From an uncultured Oscillospiraceae bacterium (GTDB taxonomy: Bacteria; Bacillota; Clostridia; Oscillospirales; Oscillospiraceae), in assembly GCA_947623875.1 (NCBI GenBank), contig CANQII010000003.1, positions 1 to 51,185 of the forward strand: a stretch of 51,185 nt of DNA, written 5' to 3'. Positions 16,484 to 24,532 of this stretch are shown in pieces (position 1 is the first letter of the stretch; each line of letters begins with the position of its first letter). The notes under the pieces are model-generated. The model was not told the origin of the DNA and did not search any database. It saw only the letters and a program-made list of their open reading frames with translations. The position numbers and the translations under genes were made by a program.

Positions 16484-18728
16484 GCTCCAGAAGGTCTGGG
16501 GCAAGCGGAGCTTTCTCTTTGCCGTGTGTGTGCTGCTGGCCCTGAACCTCTTTTTCCTCTGGTACACCCATCTGCCGGAAGGCAATACCCCGGACCTCAC
16601 AGCGTACAAGCACTTCTCCCAGGACATCGCCGGCATGAGTGAGGCGGAAAAGCACGCCTTTGTCCTAGACCGCAAAGAGATCCTGGACGGTGTGTCCTTT
16701 GTGGCGGAGATCCTCACCATGCAGCAGAGCGACATCGGCGCCGCCTTCGCGCAAGACGAACTGGCCTCCCACCCCGGCGTCTTTGAGACCTGGTATCCCC
16801 TGTATCAGTCCGGGGAGTACCTCCGCTACACGGATACCCTGGAGCAGGAGACGGCGCTCATTGGCAAACTGTTTGCCGAGGAGAGCAAGGTATCCGGGTA
16901 CGGGGAATACCTCCAGTCCATCCAGAACCGCAAGGATTCCCTCAGCGGCATCTCCATCTTCGTTGCCCAGGACCAGAACAGCTTTGCCGCCCGAAACATT
17001 CAAAAGAGCGCCCAGGATTTTGCCGGGCTGTCTGATGCAAGCATCCGCTGGATCCCGTCCAAGGGCCTCACCGCTGCCCTGGAGAGTCTCTGGACAGACC
17101 TGCTGCTGATTCTGCTGTCTTTTCTGTTCGCGGGCAACCTCATCACCGAGGAGAAACAGAAGGGGCTGCTGTACATCACCCGCAGCACCCGATCCGGCAT
17201 GGGCACCAGCATGGCCGCCAAGCTTCTGGCGTTCCTGATCCACTGTCTCGCGTCCGCCGCGCTGCTCTATTCTGCCAACCTGCTGTATTTTGCCGCCGCT
17301 GCAGGTGGCTGGGACCTCACCGCAAGCATTCAGTCTCTTGCCCCATACCTGGAGAGCAGCCTGCCCATCCGCATCTGGACCTTTCTCGTCCTCTCGGTGA
17401 TCACCAAGGCGCTGGTGCTGTTTGCAGTAGGGGGCGTGCTGATCGGGGTATGTGTCCTCTCCAGCAGCATCCTGCTCCCCTATCTCAGCGGCATGGCGTT
17501 TTGGGCGGCCAATTGGGCCCTGTATCAGTTCATCCCGGCGGCGTCCAAGCTCAGCGCCGTCAAGTACCTGAACCTCTTTGGAGCCCTCCGGGCGGAGTCC
17601 CTATACGGCTCGTACCTGAACCTGAATGTCTTTGGGCACCCGGTCTCCCGGCTCGCCCTGTCCTGGGGGATCGTGGTACTGGTCTCCGCCGCCGGCACCG
17701 TTCTCAGCCTGGTAGGCTTCGCCAAGACAGAAAACCTTGGGACAAAGGACGCTGTGCACCCGGTGGTGCTCCCCTTCCGCCCCCACGCCTCCCTCCTTCG
17801 GCATGAGGCATACAAGATTCTCCTCACCAACCGGGGTCTTGCGGTGCTGCTGGTGTTCTGCTGTCTCATCGGATACAACACCTTCCGGCAGACATACAGC
17901 CCCACCCCTCAGGAACAGTACTATCAGTCCCTGATGCTGCAGCTGGAGGGTCCCCTCACCGAGGCAAAGGTGGAACTTCTGGCAGAAGAGGACGGCCGGT
18001 ATCAGAAGGCCTTCCAGGAGATCGCCGCTATAGACGCCCAGGTAGAGGCCGGCACCATAGACAGCGATACCGCGGACGCCATGAAGCTGCCCTGGCAGAG
18101 CGTCACCGCATTCTATCCCTCGTTCCAGCGGGTGCAGCAGCAATATGAGCGCATCCAAACCCATGGCGGCGCCTTTCTCTACGACACCGGCTACCTGTAT
18201 CTCCTGGGTGCACTGGGCCGCAGCTCCTTGCCGGAGTTTCTCCTCCTCACCCTGGGAGTAATCCTGGCCTTCTGTCCGGTGCTTTCCGCAGAGTTTCAGT
18301 CCGGCGCCTGGCCGCTGCTCTGTGCCACCCGCCGGGGCAAAGGGTCTGTCCTGCGGGCCAAGGTCTTGGTGTGCTCGCTGTCCTCTGCCCTCTATTTCCT
18401 TCTGCCGTTTTGCTTTCGGTGGATCAGCATTGCTCCTGTCTTTCCCACGCACGGGCTGTCCTGCTCTGCCCAGAGCATCCCGTACTATGCGGCGCTCCCG
18501 GCTTTCTTGCCCGTCTGGGGGCTGCTTCTATGCAAGTTACTCCTCCAGGTGCTGTCTGGACAGGTCCTCACCCTCATTGTAATCGGCCTCTCCGGCTGGC
18601 GGAAGACCCATGTGCAGGCCCTGTTCTTCGGCCTGGTGCTGCTGGCGGCGCCCCTGCTGCTGGCCCTTCTGGGTTTCTCCTATGCCCAGAACTTCTCCCT
18701 GTATCCGGTGTACGCTCTACCATTCTAA
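16461..18728 (+). CDS. ABC-2 type permease, tandem-duplicated 755-aa protein
   Basis: The ATG at 16461 lies behind GGAGAGGAGGAG. Residues about 1-430 contain an N-terminal TM segment, a large external loop of about 150 aa, and about five further TM segments. The second half begins at about residue 440 with LLRHEAYKILLTNRG and again a TM, a loop of about 110 aa and several TMs. The two half-openings (LRLTLFELQKVWGKRSFLF and LLRHEAYKILLTNRGLAVLL) look homologous, so the protein is probably a fused duplicate of a normal single ABC-2 permease and may work as an intramolecular dimer. It forms an exporter with the preceding ATPase. A strong terminator ends the operon. Confidence 0.85.
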   Translation: MLRLTLFELQKVWGKRSFLFAVCVLLALNLFFLWYTHLPEGNTPDLTAYKHFSQDIAGMSEAEKHAFVLDRKEILDGVSFVAEILTMQQSDIGAAFAQDELASHPGVFETWYPLYQSGEYLRYTDTLEQETALIGKLFAEESKVSGYGEYLQSIQNRKDSLSGISIFVAQDQNSFAARNIQKSAQDFAGLSDASIRWIPSKGLTAALESLWTDLLLILLSFLFAGNLITEEKQKGLLYITRSTRSGMGTSMAAKLLAFLIHCLASAALLYSANLLYFAAAAGGWDLTASIQSLAPYLESSLPIRIWTFLVLSVITKALVLFAVGGVLIGVCVLSSSILLPYLSGMAFWAANWALYQFIPAASKLSAVKYLNLFGALRAESLYGSYLNLNVFGHPVSRLALSWGIVVLVSAAGTVLSLVGFAKTENLGTKDAVHPVVLPFRPHASLLRHEAYKILLTNRGLAVLLVFCCLIGYNTFRQTYSPTPQEQYYQSLMLQLEGPLTEAKVELLAEEDGRYQKAFQEIAAIDAQVEAGTIDSDTADAMKLPWQSVTAFYPSFQRVQQQYERIQTHGGAFLYDTGYLYLLGALGRSSLPEFLLLTLGVILAFCPVLSAEFQSGAWPLLCATRRGKGSVLRAKVLVCSLSSALYFLLPFCFRWISIAPVFPTHGLSCSAQSIPYYAALPAFLPVWGLLLCKLLLQVLSGQVLTLIVIGLSGWRKTHVQALFFGLVLLAAPLLLALLGFSYAQNFSLYPVYALPF

Positions 18729-18755
18729 AGCCCCACACCGCCAAGTGCTGTAAAG

Positions 18756-18798
18756 AAAAAACGCTGTACAGGCAGAGCATCGCCTGTACAGCGTTTTT
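18756..18798 (+). terminator. Terminator of the lipoprotein-ABC operon
   Basis: AAAAACGCTGTACAGGC / GCCTGTACAGCGTTTTT with an 8-nt loop; a strong bidirectional-type hairpin. Confidence 0.92.
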
Positions 18799-18925
18799 CG
18801 GCTTTGGCATCACGCCTCACAGTCGCCTTTGAATGTCTATATGGGCTGGATTTCGATGCCTTGCGCATTATCTGTGGAAAGCCTTCCCCAGGCAACCGGA
18901 GGATGGATATCGCATACATCCCATT

Positions 18926-18956
18926 TTGTCCCGAATACTATATATTTTTCGGGACA
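18926..18956. promoter_or_regulatory. Palindrome downstream of abiEi-like gene
   Basis: TGTCCCGAA and TTCGGGACA arms separated by an AT-rich core TACTATATATTT. The left arm with its extension TTGTCCCGAA also occurs in the promoter region of the same gene (19616-19625), so this may be a second operator or the relic promoter of a lost toxin gene. Confidence 0.5.
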
Positions 18957-18991
18957 TCTGCAAGTTCGGTTGATGTATCCGGCGGCATATT

Positions 18992-19600
18992 TTATACCTC
19001 CCCGGCAATCAGACGTATCGTGTCATAGACCCAATCCGTAGACTCTGCCGCCTCCTGCAACATGGCAGTTTTGTCGTCTTTACTAGGGCGCGACTTGAGA
19101 ATCCTGATCGTCTTGGATGTGACGTTTTCCCGTCCGAGGGTTTTCAGTGCCTGAATGACAAGAATCGTTATGCGGGAAAGACCCGTGATCTCCTTGTTGG
19201 TCCTGTGCTTGAACAACAGCGTTGTGTTGTTCCAGCGATACGTCTTGTATGGTCCATCACTGATGTAGGACCACACCGCAGGGACCTGTGTGGACAGGCC
19301 CAACAGGTTTAAGGCGGCATTCCCGCAAGGTGCTATTGTCCAATGATAATTTCGAGCCAGCGCTTTCGCTACTTTCTCCGGATCTGCTGCCACACATTCT
19401 TTCAGCATTTCGCTATATTCTGGCTTCTCAAATACACCACGCAGGATACGCCGAAGGATACCTGCCTGCGCCAAACGGTTCAGGTTTCGTCGTATCGTTT
19501 CCGCGTCCGCAATATCCGCAAAATCCGGACCAACAAAAACGGTTCCTTCTGCAGCGGCACCAATTCGTTCCTGGATCTGCTGAGAATACCCCTTCGCCAT
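18992..19600 (-). CDS. AbiEi-type antitoxin / transcriptional regulator (DUF6088-like), orphan
   Basis: A 202-aa protein; the ATG at 19600 follows AGGAGG. The N-terminal winged helix-turn-helix is visible as DAETIRRNLNRLAQAGILRRILRGVFEKP, followed by the C-terminal domain with CGNAALNLLGLSTQVP and the strand pair TYRWNNTTLLFKHR. This is the AbiEi antitoxin/DUF6088 architecture of type IV toxin-antitoxin systems, in which the protein represses its own promoter and counteracts a nucleotidyltransferase toxin AbiEii. No AbiEii gene follows; about 190 bp without a gene separates it from the convergent ABC operon. It may be a solitary remnant or a co-opted regulator of rtcB. It starts 59 bp after rtcB. 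Confidence 0.78.
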   Translation of the reverse strand: MAKGYSQQIQERIGAAAEGTVFVGPDFADIADAETIRRNLNRLAQAGILRRILRGVFEKPEYSEMLKECVAADPEKVAKALARNYHWTIAPCGNAALNLLGLSTQVPAVWSYISDGPYKTYRWNNTTLLFKHRTNKEITGLSRITILVIQALKTLGRENVTSKTIRILKSRPSKDDKTAMLQEAAESTDWVYDTIRLIAGEV

Positions 19601-19614
19601 CTTGCTCGCCTCCT

Positions 19615-19641
19615 GTTGTCCCGAACATTATTCTGGACAAC
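19615..19641. promoter_or_regulatory. Inverted repeat in the abiEi-like promoter
   Basis: GTTGTCC...GGACAAC arms 13 bp apart, between rtcB and the AbiEi start. It shares TTGTCCCGAA with the downstream palindrome. AbiEi proteins are known to bind inverted repeats in their own promoter. Confidence 0.55.
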
Positions 19642-19659
19642 TTTTTCTGGAGTGCCGTT

Positions 19660-20868
19660 TCACTCTCCATCGCCGCCTTTGAAATTGTATACGGGCTTGA
19701 TGATCTTCTCCACCTCCGCCGTGGGGCCGATCTGATCCAGGATCTCCTGCATCCCCTTGTACGCCATGGGGCACTCGTCCAGGGTGGCACTGGAGATGGT
19801 GGTGCTGTATATCCCATCCATCTCCTTCTTGTATGCGGAGACCGTGAAAGACTGTTTTGCCTCGGAGCGGCTCATGAGCCGGCCGGCGCCGTGGGGCGCG
19901 GAGCAGTTCCAGTCCTCGTTGCCCTTGCCGATGCAGAGCAGACTTCCGTCCCGCATGTTGATGGGGATTAGCAGCCGCTCTCCTGCCTTGGCGGAGACGG
20001 AGCCCTTTCGAAGGATCATGGCGTCCGTGTCCAGGTAGTTGTGGATAGTGGTGAACTGGTCCTCCACATGGAGTTTCATGCCCCGTATGATCTCATCCAC
20101 CATGGCCTGCCGGTTGCGAGCGGCAAAGTCCTGGACAATGCGCATGTCGTGGACGTACTGGTCCATGAGATCCCCGGTGATGTAGGCCAGATGCTTGGGG
20201 ATGCTGGACTTGTTCTGCTCCTTCAGCGCCTGGATAGCCTTGGGGATCTCCTTCTGCCGTCCCTCCGCCTTCATCTGCTCCGTGAGAGCATAGATGGCTG
20301 CCGGGTCCGTGCGGTTGAGGGCCTTGAAGCCTTCATTCTGGTAGTAGTTGGCCACCTGAACGCCAAGATGGCGGCTGCCGGAGTGGACCACCAGATACAG
20401 GTTTCCCTCATCGTCCTTGTCCACCTCGATGAAGTGGTTGCCGCCGCCCAAGGTGCCGATGCTACAGAGGGCTTTCGGAATGTTCACATGTCTGGCACAG
20501 CAGAGCTTCTTGAGGTCCAGGTCCTCGCTGTACCGGTGGGGCTTGGAGCGGATGTCCATGCCGCAGGGGATGGCCTGATGGATCAGCTTGTCCAGCTGCT
20601 GCAGCTCCAGATGGTCCTCCCGGAGCCGCACCGTCTCCATGCCGCAGCCGATGTCCACGCCCACCAGGTTGGGGACGATCTTGTCTGTAATGGTCATGGT
20701 GGTGCCGATGGTGCAGCCCGCCCCGGCGTGGACGTCCGGCATCAGGCGGATCTTGCTGCCGGCCACAAACTCCTGGTCCACCAGGGCCTGGATCTGCTCC
20801 CGGGAGGCGCTGTCTATCGACTCCGCGTAGACCTTCGCTTTGTTGTACTTGCCTTGAATCTCAATCAT
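19660..20868 (-). CDS. rtcB: RNA-splicing ligase RtcB
   Basis: A 402-aa protein with an ATG behind GTAGGAGG. Hallmarks in order are DVHAGAGC (45-52), GVDIGCGM with metal-binding Cys75, GGGNHFIE, VHSGSRHLG, and the guanylylated His region SAPHGAGR. It joins 2',3'-cyclic phosphate or 3'-phosphate RNA ends to 5'-OH ends using GTP and Mn. Family role: repair of RNAs cut by ribotoxins, including stress-cleaved tRNA and rRNA. Its closeness to a toxin-antitoxin-type gene is therefore suggestive. Length is normal. It may be read from the upstream NUDIX operon (118-bp gap, no clear terminator). Confidence 0.96.
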   Translation of the reverse strand: MIEIQGKYNKAKVYAESIDSASREQIQALVDQEFVAGSKIRLMPDVHAGAGCTIGTTMTITDKIVPNLVGVDIGCGMETVRLREDHLELQQLDKLIHQAIPCGMDIRSKPHRYSEDLDLKKLCCARHVNIPKALCSIGTLGGGNHFIEVDKDDEGNLYLVVHSGSRHLGVQVANYYQNEGFKALNRTDPAAIYALTEQMKAEGRQKEIPKAIQALKEQNKSSIPKHLAYITGDLMDQYVHDMRIVQDFAARNRQAMVDEIIRGMKLHVEDQFTTIHNYLDTDAMILRKGSVSAKAGERLLIPINMRDGSLLCIGKGNEDWNCSAPHGAGRLMSRSEAKQSFTVSAYKKEMDGIYSTTISSATLDECPMAYKGMQEILDQIGPTAEVEKIIKPVYNFKGGDGE

Positions 20869-20986
20869 AGCTACCTCCTACCGGCTCACGTTCTGGCCTC
20901 CATCCAGCAAGACGGAAAGCCGCTTCTCTATGATACTGCAGCCTGCTTCTCCCCGCCAGTGACCTGGTAGTTCAATTTGCGGGTGC

Positions 20987-21487
20987 TCAGTCCTTCTGGT
21001 CCTCCTCAATCACGGCCTTCACCAGCTGCCAGGCGATGCTGCCCTCCCGCATCCGGGAGAGGGCCTCGTCATAGGGAACCCAATCGGCAGAGTTCACCTC
21101 GCTGGAAAGGGTGAGCGGTTTCTTGCGCACCACTGATTGGAAGCCCAGCATCAGCATCTCCTTCGAAGGATAGTGCCAGCTGCGGATGTACCGAACCTGC
21201 TCCACATCCTGGCCGATCTCCTCCTTCACCTCCCGGGCCACTGCCTCTTCCGCAGACTCCCCCAGCTGCAGGATGCCGGCGATACAGACGGAATTGCTGG
21301 TATTCACGTAGTCCTGCCGGATCAGGGCCACCTCCCGGTATTCGTTCACCACGGCGGTGATAATGCTGGGGGTTACGATATCCCAGAGGGGCACGCTGCA
21401 GTGCTCGCAATAGGGGATCAGGCCCTCGTCTCCGATTTCCCGGCGCACCAGTTTGGCCCCGCAGTGGGGGCAGAATTGAAACTTCAT
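20987..21487 (-). CDS. NUDIX hydrolase with zinc ribbon (NudC-like)
   Basis: A 166-aa protein. The N-terminal zinc ribbon has Cys6, Cys9, Cys27 and Cys30, followed by a NUDIX fold with box GILQLGESAEEAVAREVKEEIG. Zinc-ribbon NUDIX enzymes hydrolyse NAD(H) or remove NAD caps, but NudC is longer, so the substrate here is uncertain. It is the last member of a compact minus-strand operon, 14 bp after the CAT-like gene. Confidence 0.88.
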   Translation of the reverse strand: MKFQFCPHCGAKLVRREIGDEGLIPYCEHCSVPLWDIVTPSIITAVVNEYREVALIRQDYVNTSNSVCIAGILQLGESAEEAVAREVKEEIGQDVEQVRYIRSWHYPSKEMLMLGFQSVVRKKPLTLSSEVNSADWVPYDEALSRMREGSIAWQLVKAVIEEDQKD

Positions 21488-21501
21488 GTCTGCTTCCTCC
21501 C

Positions 21502-22167
21502 TCAGAGGCGCACATCGCGCTCCGGCAGCTGGCGGATGCGCCTCTCCAGCGCCGCCGCAAACTGGCCGATGTGCAGCCCATCCACAAAGGCGTGATTCAC
21601 TTCCACCGAGAGGCCCAAGGTCTTCCGCCCTGCCGCTTCGACGTACTTCCCCCAGGTGAGCCGGGGGATGCTGTCTTGCCGGGACTCCGGGGTGCTGAGG
21701 TCCCGCTCGTTCACAAAGCCGGTGAGGTCCACCCAGGGCAGGCAGGAGAAGTAGATCAGGTTCTCCGTCTCACTGGACTGGTCCAGGAAGGTCTGCTGGG
21801 CGGCGCTTTTCCGGGCGGCCTCCCGGCAGAAGGCGGCCGGGCCGCCGTCACCGCAGTCCATGGTGACGATGTGGAACTGGTCCGCCCCGGGCTTCCGATC
21901 TGTGAAGCTGGGTTCCCGCCGGGGCAGCCGGACGAGGGTCCCGTCCAGTACCGCATAGTGGAAGGCGTCCACGTCGTTGATCGCCTCGGTGCAGAGCCAA
22001 ACCAGGGTGTAGTAGAAGGAAACGCCCATCCGCTTGGCATACTGGTATACCTCGGTAACATCCTGGCGGAAGGTAACCATGTAGAAGGGGTTGGACATGC
22101 CAGAAAAGAAGTCAAAGAGCTCCTTGCGGGGCCAGTGTTCCAGGTCCACAGGCACAACAGATTCCAT
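21502..22167 (-). CDS. Chloramphenicol acetyltransferase-like (type A CAT family) protein
   Basis: A 221-aa protein; the ATG at 22167 follows AAAGGAG, and the longer track ORF is a run-through of the upstream NUDIX sequence. The catalytic His motif HAFVDGLH (HxxxDG) near the C-terminus, the PFYMVTF opening strand and the normal length identify the trimeric CAT_A fold. The enzyme would transfer an acetyl group from acetyl-CoA to a hydroxyl of chloramphenicol or another small molecule. Many chromosomal homologues do not confer resistance, so a resistance role is not claimed. Confidence 0.88.
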   Translation of the reverse strand: MESVVPVDLEHWPRKELFDFFSGMSNPFYMVTFRQDVTEVYQYAKRMGVSFYYTLVWLCTEAINDVDAFHYAVLDGTLVRLPRREPSFTDRKPGADQFHIVTMDCGDGGPAAFCREAARKSAAQQTFLDQSSETENLIYFSCLPWVDLTGFVNERDLSTPESRQDSIPRLTWGKYVEAAGRKTLGLSVEVNHAFVDGLHIGQFAAALERRIRQLPERDVRL

Positions 22168-22184
22168 TGGTATTGTCTCCTTTA

Positions 22185-22703
22185 TCAACCAAAATAGCCC
22201 TCGTCCTGCAGCAGTTCCAACACCCGGGCCTCCCGCTCCAGCATGGTGCGGTACTGAGAGGTGCCGGTCTCCTTCCGGTTGGTGCAGATAGCGGTCTCGG
22301 GGTTCACCCACTCCAGCTGGTATCCCTCCTCCGCCTCATAGGCGTCCAGGTTCTGGGCCACAGCAGTCTCTTCCACGGCACAGAGGTAGTAGAAGTTGTC
22401 CTGGAGAAAGCGCTCCTCCGGATACTTCTCACTCCGCTCCGCCCGGTGCACATAGCCGTACGGGCGGACGCTGTCCGGCAGCACCACCAGGCCGGCCTCC
22501 TCCCGGGTCTCCCGGATCATGGCCTCCGCCGGGTCCTCCCCATTTCGGATGCCCCCTCCGGGAAACTTGTAGTGGTCCAGGAGGAGAGAGTGCACCATGG
22601 CCGCCTTTCCGTCCCGGATCACGATGCTCCGGGCGGAGTTCCGGGCAAAGGTGCTGGTGCAGGTTTGGTAGTCCCGCTTATCCATCTCGAAGAGCAGTCT
22701 CAT
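22185..22703 (-). CDS. NUDIX hydrolase
   Basis: A 172-aa protein. The ATG at 22703 overlaps the stop of the HTH gene (ATGA). The NUDIX box is GGIRNGEDPAEAMIRETREEAG. The flanking strands SARSIVIRDGKAAMVHSL and YKFPGGG fit MutT/ADP-ribose-type pyrophosphatases. It removes phosphates from an unknown nucleoside-diphosphate-linked compound. Second of two NUDIX genes in this operon. Confidence 0.88.
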   Translation of the reverse strand: MRLLFEMDKRDYQTCTSTFARNSARSIVIRDGKAAMVHSLLLDHYKFPGGGIRNGEDPAEAMIRETREEAGLVVLPDSVRPYGYVHRAERSEKYPEERFLQDNFYYLCAVEETAVAQNLDAYEAEEGYQLEWVNPETAICTNRKETGTSQYRTMLEREARVLELLQDEGYFG

Positions 22704-23434
22704 AGGTCTCCTCGATTCCGGCTCTGGTTCCATCTCTTCTCGGCTGTTTCCCGGATGCGCCGCTCCATTTCCTGTTCCTCCTCCGGGGTGATCTCGTGCC
22801 CCTGCGCCTCGCACCGCTGTTTGAAGCTATCCATCATGAGGATCTGCGTCAACTGGTTGATTCCCGCTTTCACGCCGCGCTCAAACCGGCCGAAGTCCCG
22901 CTGGAATCCCTCCAGCGTACTCACGTCGAAATGGTCTGTGTCCGCCAGGATCTTTGGGAGCACAACCTCCCTTTGGCTCACCACATTGCCTTGCTCATCC
23001 CGCACATACAGAAAAATGATCACATCCTCCAGATAGGAGGTGTCCTCCGGGTCCGAAGGCTGCTCAGGAATCCTGTTTTCAGAGACGATCTGTACCGGTT
23101 CCCCGGCCACCCAGGCTTTCTCCGCCGCCTTGTGGGCCTTTTTCGCCAGCTTCACCGCCTCATCGAAGGGAACCCCCTCTGTGGGCCGGACGCCGGAAAA
23201 AGCGGCATCGATCCCGCCCAGGCCATCCTCCTGGAAGCGGCTCTTCCACCGCAGCACGGTCTCCGGCCTCAGCCCGTACTGCGCCGCCACCTCCTCCGCT
23301 GCGCTGCCGTTGGCCAGGGCCAAAACCATGGCGGCACGCCGGTTCTTCTGGGGATAGGGGCACTCCCGCACATACCACTCCAGATCTTTGCGTTCCTGCG
23401 CGTCAATCTGCAGCGGTTCATGATTCTCTTCCAT
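22700..23434 (-). CDS. Protein with transposase-type helix-turn-helix and unique C-terminal domain
   Basis: A 244-aa protein; the ATG at 23434 follows AGAGGAG. Residues about 20-75 (RRAAMVLALANGSAAEEVAAQYGLRPETVLRWKSRFQEDGLGGI) look like the N-terminal HTH of IS630-type transposases, but no DDE catalytic domain follows. The rest contains an FDEAVKLAKKAHKAAEKA helix, a strand-rich segment EDVIIFLYVRDEQGN, and an acidic C-terminus EEEQEMERRIRE. It is probably a domesticated DNA-binding module. It is embedded in the operon with 4-bp overlap to the NUDIX gene, so it may regulate it. Function unknown. Confidence 0.7.
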   Translation of the reverse strand: MEENHEPLQIDAQERKDLEWYVRECPYPQKNRRAAMVLALANGSAAEEVAAQYGLRPETVLRWKSRFQEDGLGGIDAAFSGVRPTEGVPFDEAVKLAKKAHKAAEKAWVAGEPVQIVSENRIPEQPSDPEDTSYLEDVIIFLYVRDEQGNVVSQREVVLPKILADTDHFDVSTLEGFQRDFGRFERGVKAGINQLTQILMMDSFKQRCEAQGHEITPEEEQEMERRIRETAEKRWNQSRNRGDL

Positions 23435-23471
23435 AAAGCTCCTCTTTTCTCCTGTACACAACCGGCCGTGT

Positions 23472-24044
23472 TCAGGGCGTTTTCCCGCCCCATTTGGCCT
23501 CCCACTCCCGCTTCAGAATGGCATACTGGTACGTGTTCTCATAGAGCGGGGTGCCGTCCGGGTTCTGCACAAAGGACACGAACTCCAGAAACAGCCCTTC
23601 CCGCCGCATGCCCAGCCGCTCACAGAGCCTCTGGCTGGGGCGGTTGTCCTCCTCGGTGTAGGCGTAGATCCGCCTGGCCCCCTTCTCCCGGAACAGATAG
23701 GCAAAGAAGGCATGGGCCGCCTCAAAGGCGTAGCCCTTCCCGGCGTACGCCAGGTTCAGCATCCAGCACGGGTTGAAGGTGTCTCTGGATTCGTCCTCCG
23801 GGGCCTCGGTCTCCGGATAGGCCTCGATCTCCCCGATCACCTTGCCGGTCTCCTTCAGCACGATGGCGAAGTAGTACTCCGTCTCCTCGGCCCGCCTTTC
23901 CATCTCTGCCCGCGTCTCTTCCAAGGAGCGGAGCTTCATGGAGGCGAAGCAGTGCACCGCCGGCTCGTGCAGATATGCGTAGACATCTTCCGCATCGCAG
24001 ACCTGAAAGGGCCGCAGCAGAAGCCGCTCCGTCTCCAAGATCAT
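23472..24044 (-). CDS. GNAT-family N-acetyltransferase (RimJ/RimL-like)
   Basis: A 190-aa protein. The ATG at 24044 overlaps the preceding stop (ATGA); the 587-aa track ORF is an artefact of an open high-GC frame. The opening ETERLLLRPFQVCDAEDVYAYL, the beta strand GKVIGEIE, and the acetyl-CoA loop AYAGKGYAFEAAHAFFAYLF define Acetyltransf_3. It may acetylate a protein N-terminus or a small molecule. Co-transcribed with the acidic protein gene in front. Confidence 0.9.
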   Translation of the reverse strand: MILETERLLLRPFQVCDAEDVYAYLHEPAVHCFASMKLRSLEETRAEMERRAEETEYYFAIVLKETGKVIGEIEAYPETEAPEDESRDTFNPCWMLNLAYAGKGYAFEAAHAFFAYLFREKGARRIYAYTEEDNRPSQRLCERLGMRREGLFLEFVSFVQNPDGTPLYENTYQYAILKREWEAKWGGKTP

Positions 24045-24370
24045 ACCTCGGTGTCCTCCGGCAAGGGAGGCAGCTCCTCCATCTCTTCCAGCATGAGCAG
24101 CACATCCGGGTCCACGCCGCCGGCCAGGAGGGTGAGCAGCTCCTCGTCCGCCCCATCCAGGGCCCCCAGCTGCAACATCTCGTCCTCCTCCCAGTCTGCG
24201 GCGGCCTGTTCCTCCGCCAGCATGGGGTCCAGGATCCTCGGTGTCCCCGGATGGAGATGCACCCAGGCGTCCTCCGGCAGCTGGATGTCCAGGTCTGCAT
24301 CCGTGATGATCTCCACCTCTTCGCTCTCTTCCATCTCCCAGATGGGCTCTTCTCTCGGCTCTTTCTGCAC
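24041..24370 (-). CDS. Small acidic protein of unknown function, operon leader gene
   Basis: The track proposes 139 aa from a TTG at 24460, but that TTG is the -35 hexamer of a consensus promoter and the next ATG (24433) overlaps the -10. The first start inside the transcript with a ribosome site (GGAAGGAG, 10 bp) is GTG at 24370, giving about 109 aa. The protein is strongly acidic (EMEESEEVEIITDADLDI, ADWEEDEMLQLGALDGADEE) with no known motif, and ends next to the GNAT start with ATGA overlap. Role unknown. Confidence 0.65.
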   Translation of the reverse strand: MQKEPREEPIWEMEESEEVEIITDADLDIQLPEDAWVHLHPGTPRILDPMLAEEQAAADWEEDEMLQLGALDGADEELLTLLAGGVDPDVLLMLEEMEELPPLPEDTEV

Positions 24371-24431
24371 GGCAGTCTGTCTCCTTCCCAGTTCGTGAAA
24401 CAGCGGCGCACCCACTGCAATGTTGTACCGC

Positions 24432-24460
24432 ATTGTACCGTTTTGGGAAGGGACTGTCAA
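24432..24460 (-). promoter_or_regulatory. Consensus promoter of the acidic protein-GNAT-NUDIX operon
   Basis: Minus strand TTGACA (24460-24455), 17 bp, TACAAT (24437-24432). It sets the start-codon choice of the gene behind it. Confidence 0.85.
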
Positions 24461-24496
24461 GGCACAGGCCCGGGTCCCGCAGGGGGATCAGTAGGA

Positions 24497-24531
24497 AAAT
24501 GCCCCCGGACAGGCCTTGTCCGGGGGCAAAA
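24497..24531 (-). terminator. Terminator of the TetR-ABC operon
   Basis: 11-bp stem GCCCCCGGACA / TGTCCGGGGGC with a 5-nt loop; on the minus strand it is followed by ATTTTCC. Confidence 0.85.
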
Positions 24532-24532
24532 G

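Noticed and set aside
21502-22167. Acquired chloramphenicol resistance gene
   Set aside because: The CAT fold and HxxxDG motif are clear, but it sits in a native-looking operon with no mobile element, and many such homologues do not confer resistance.
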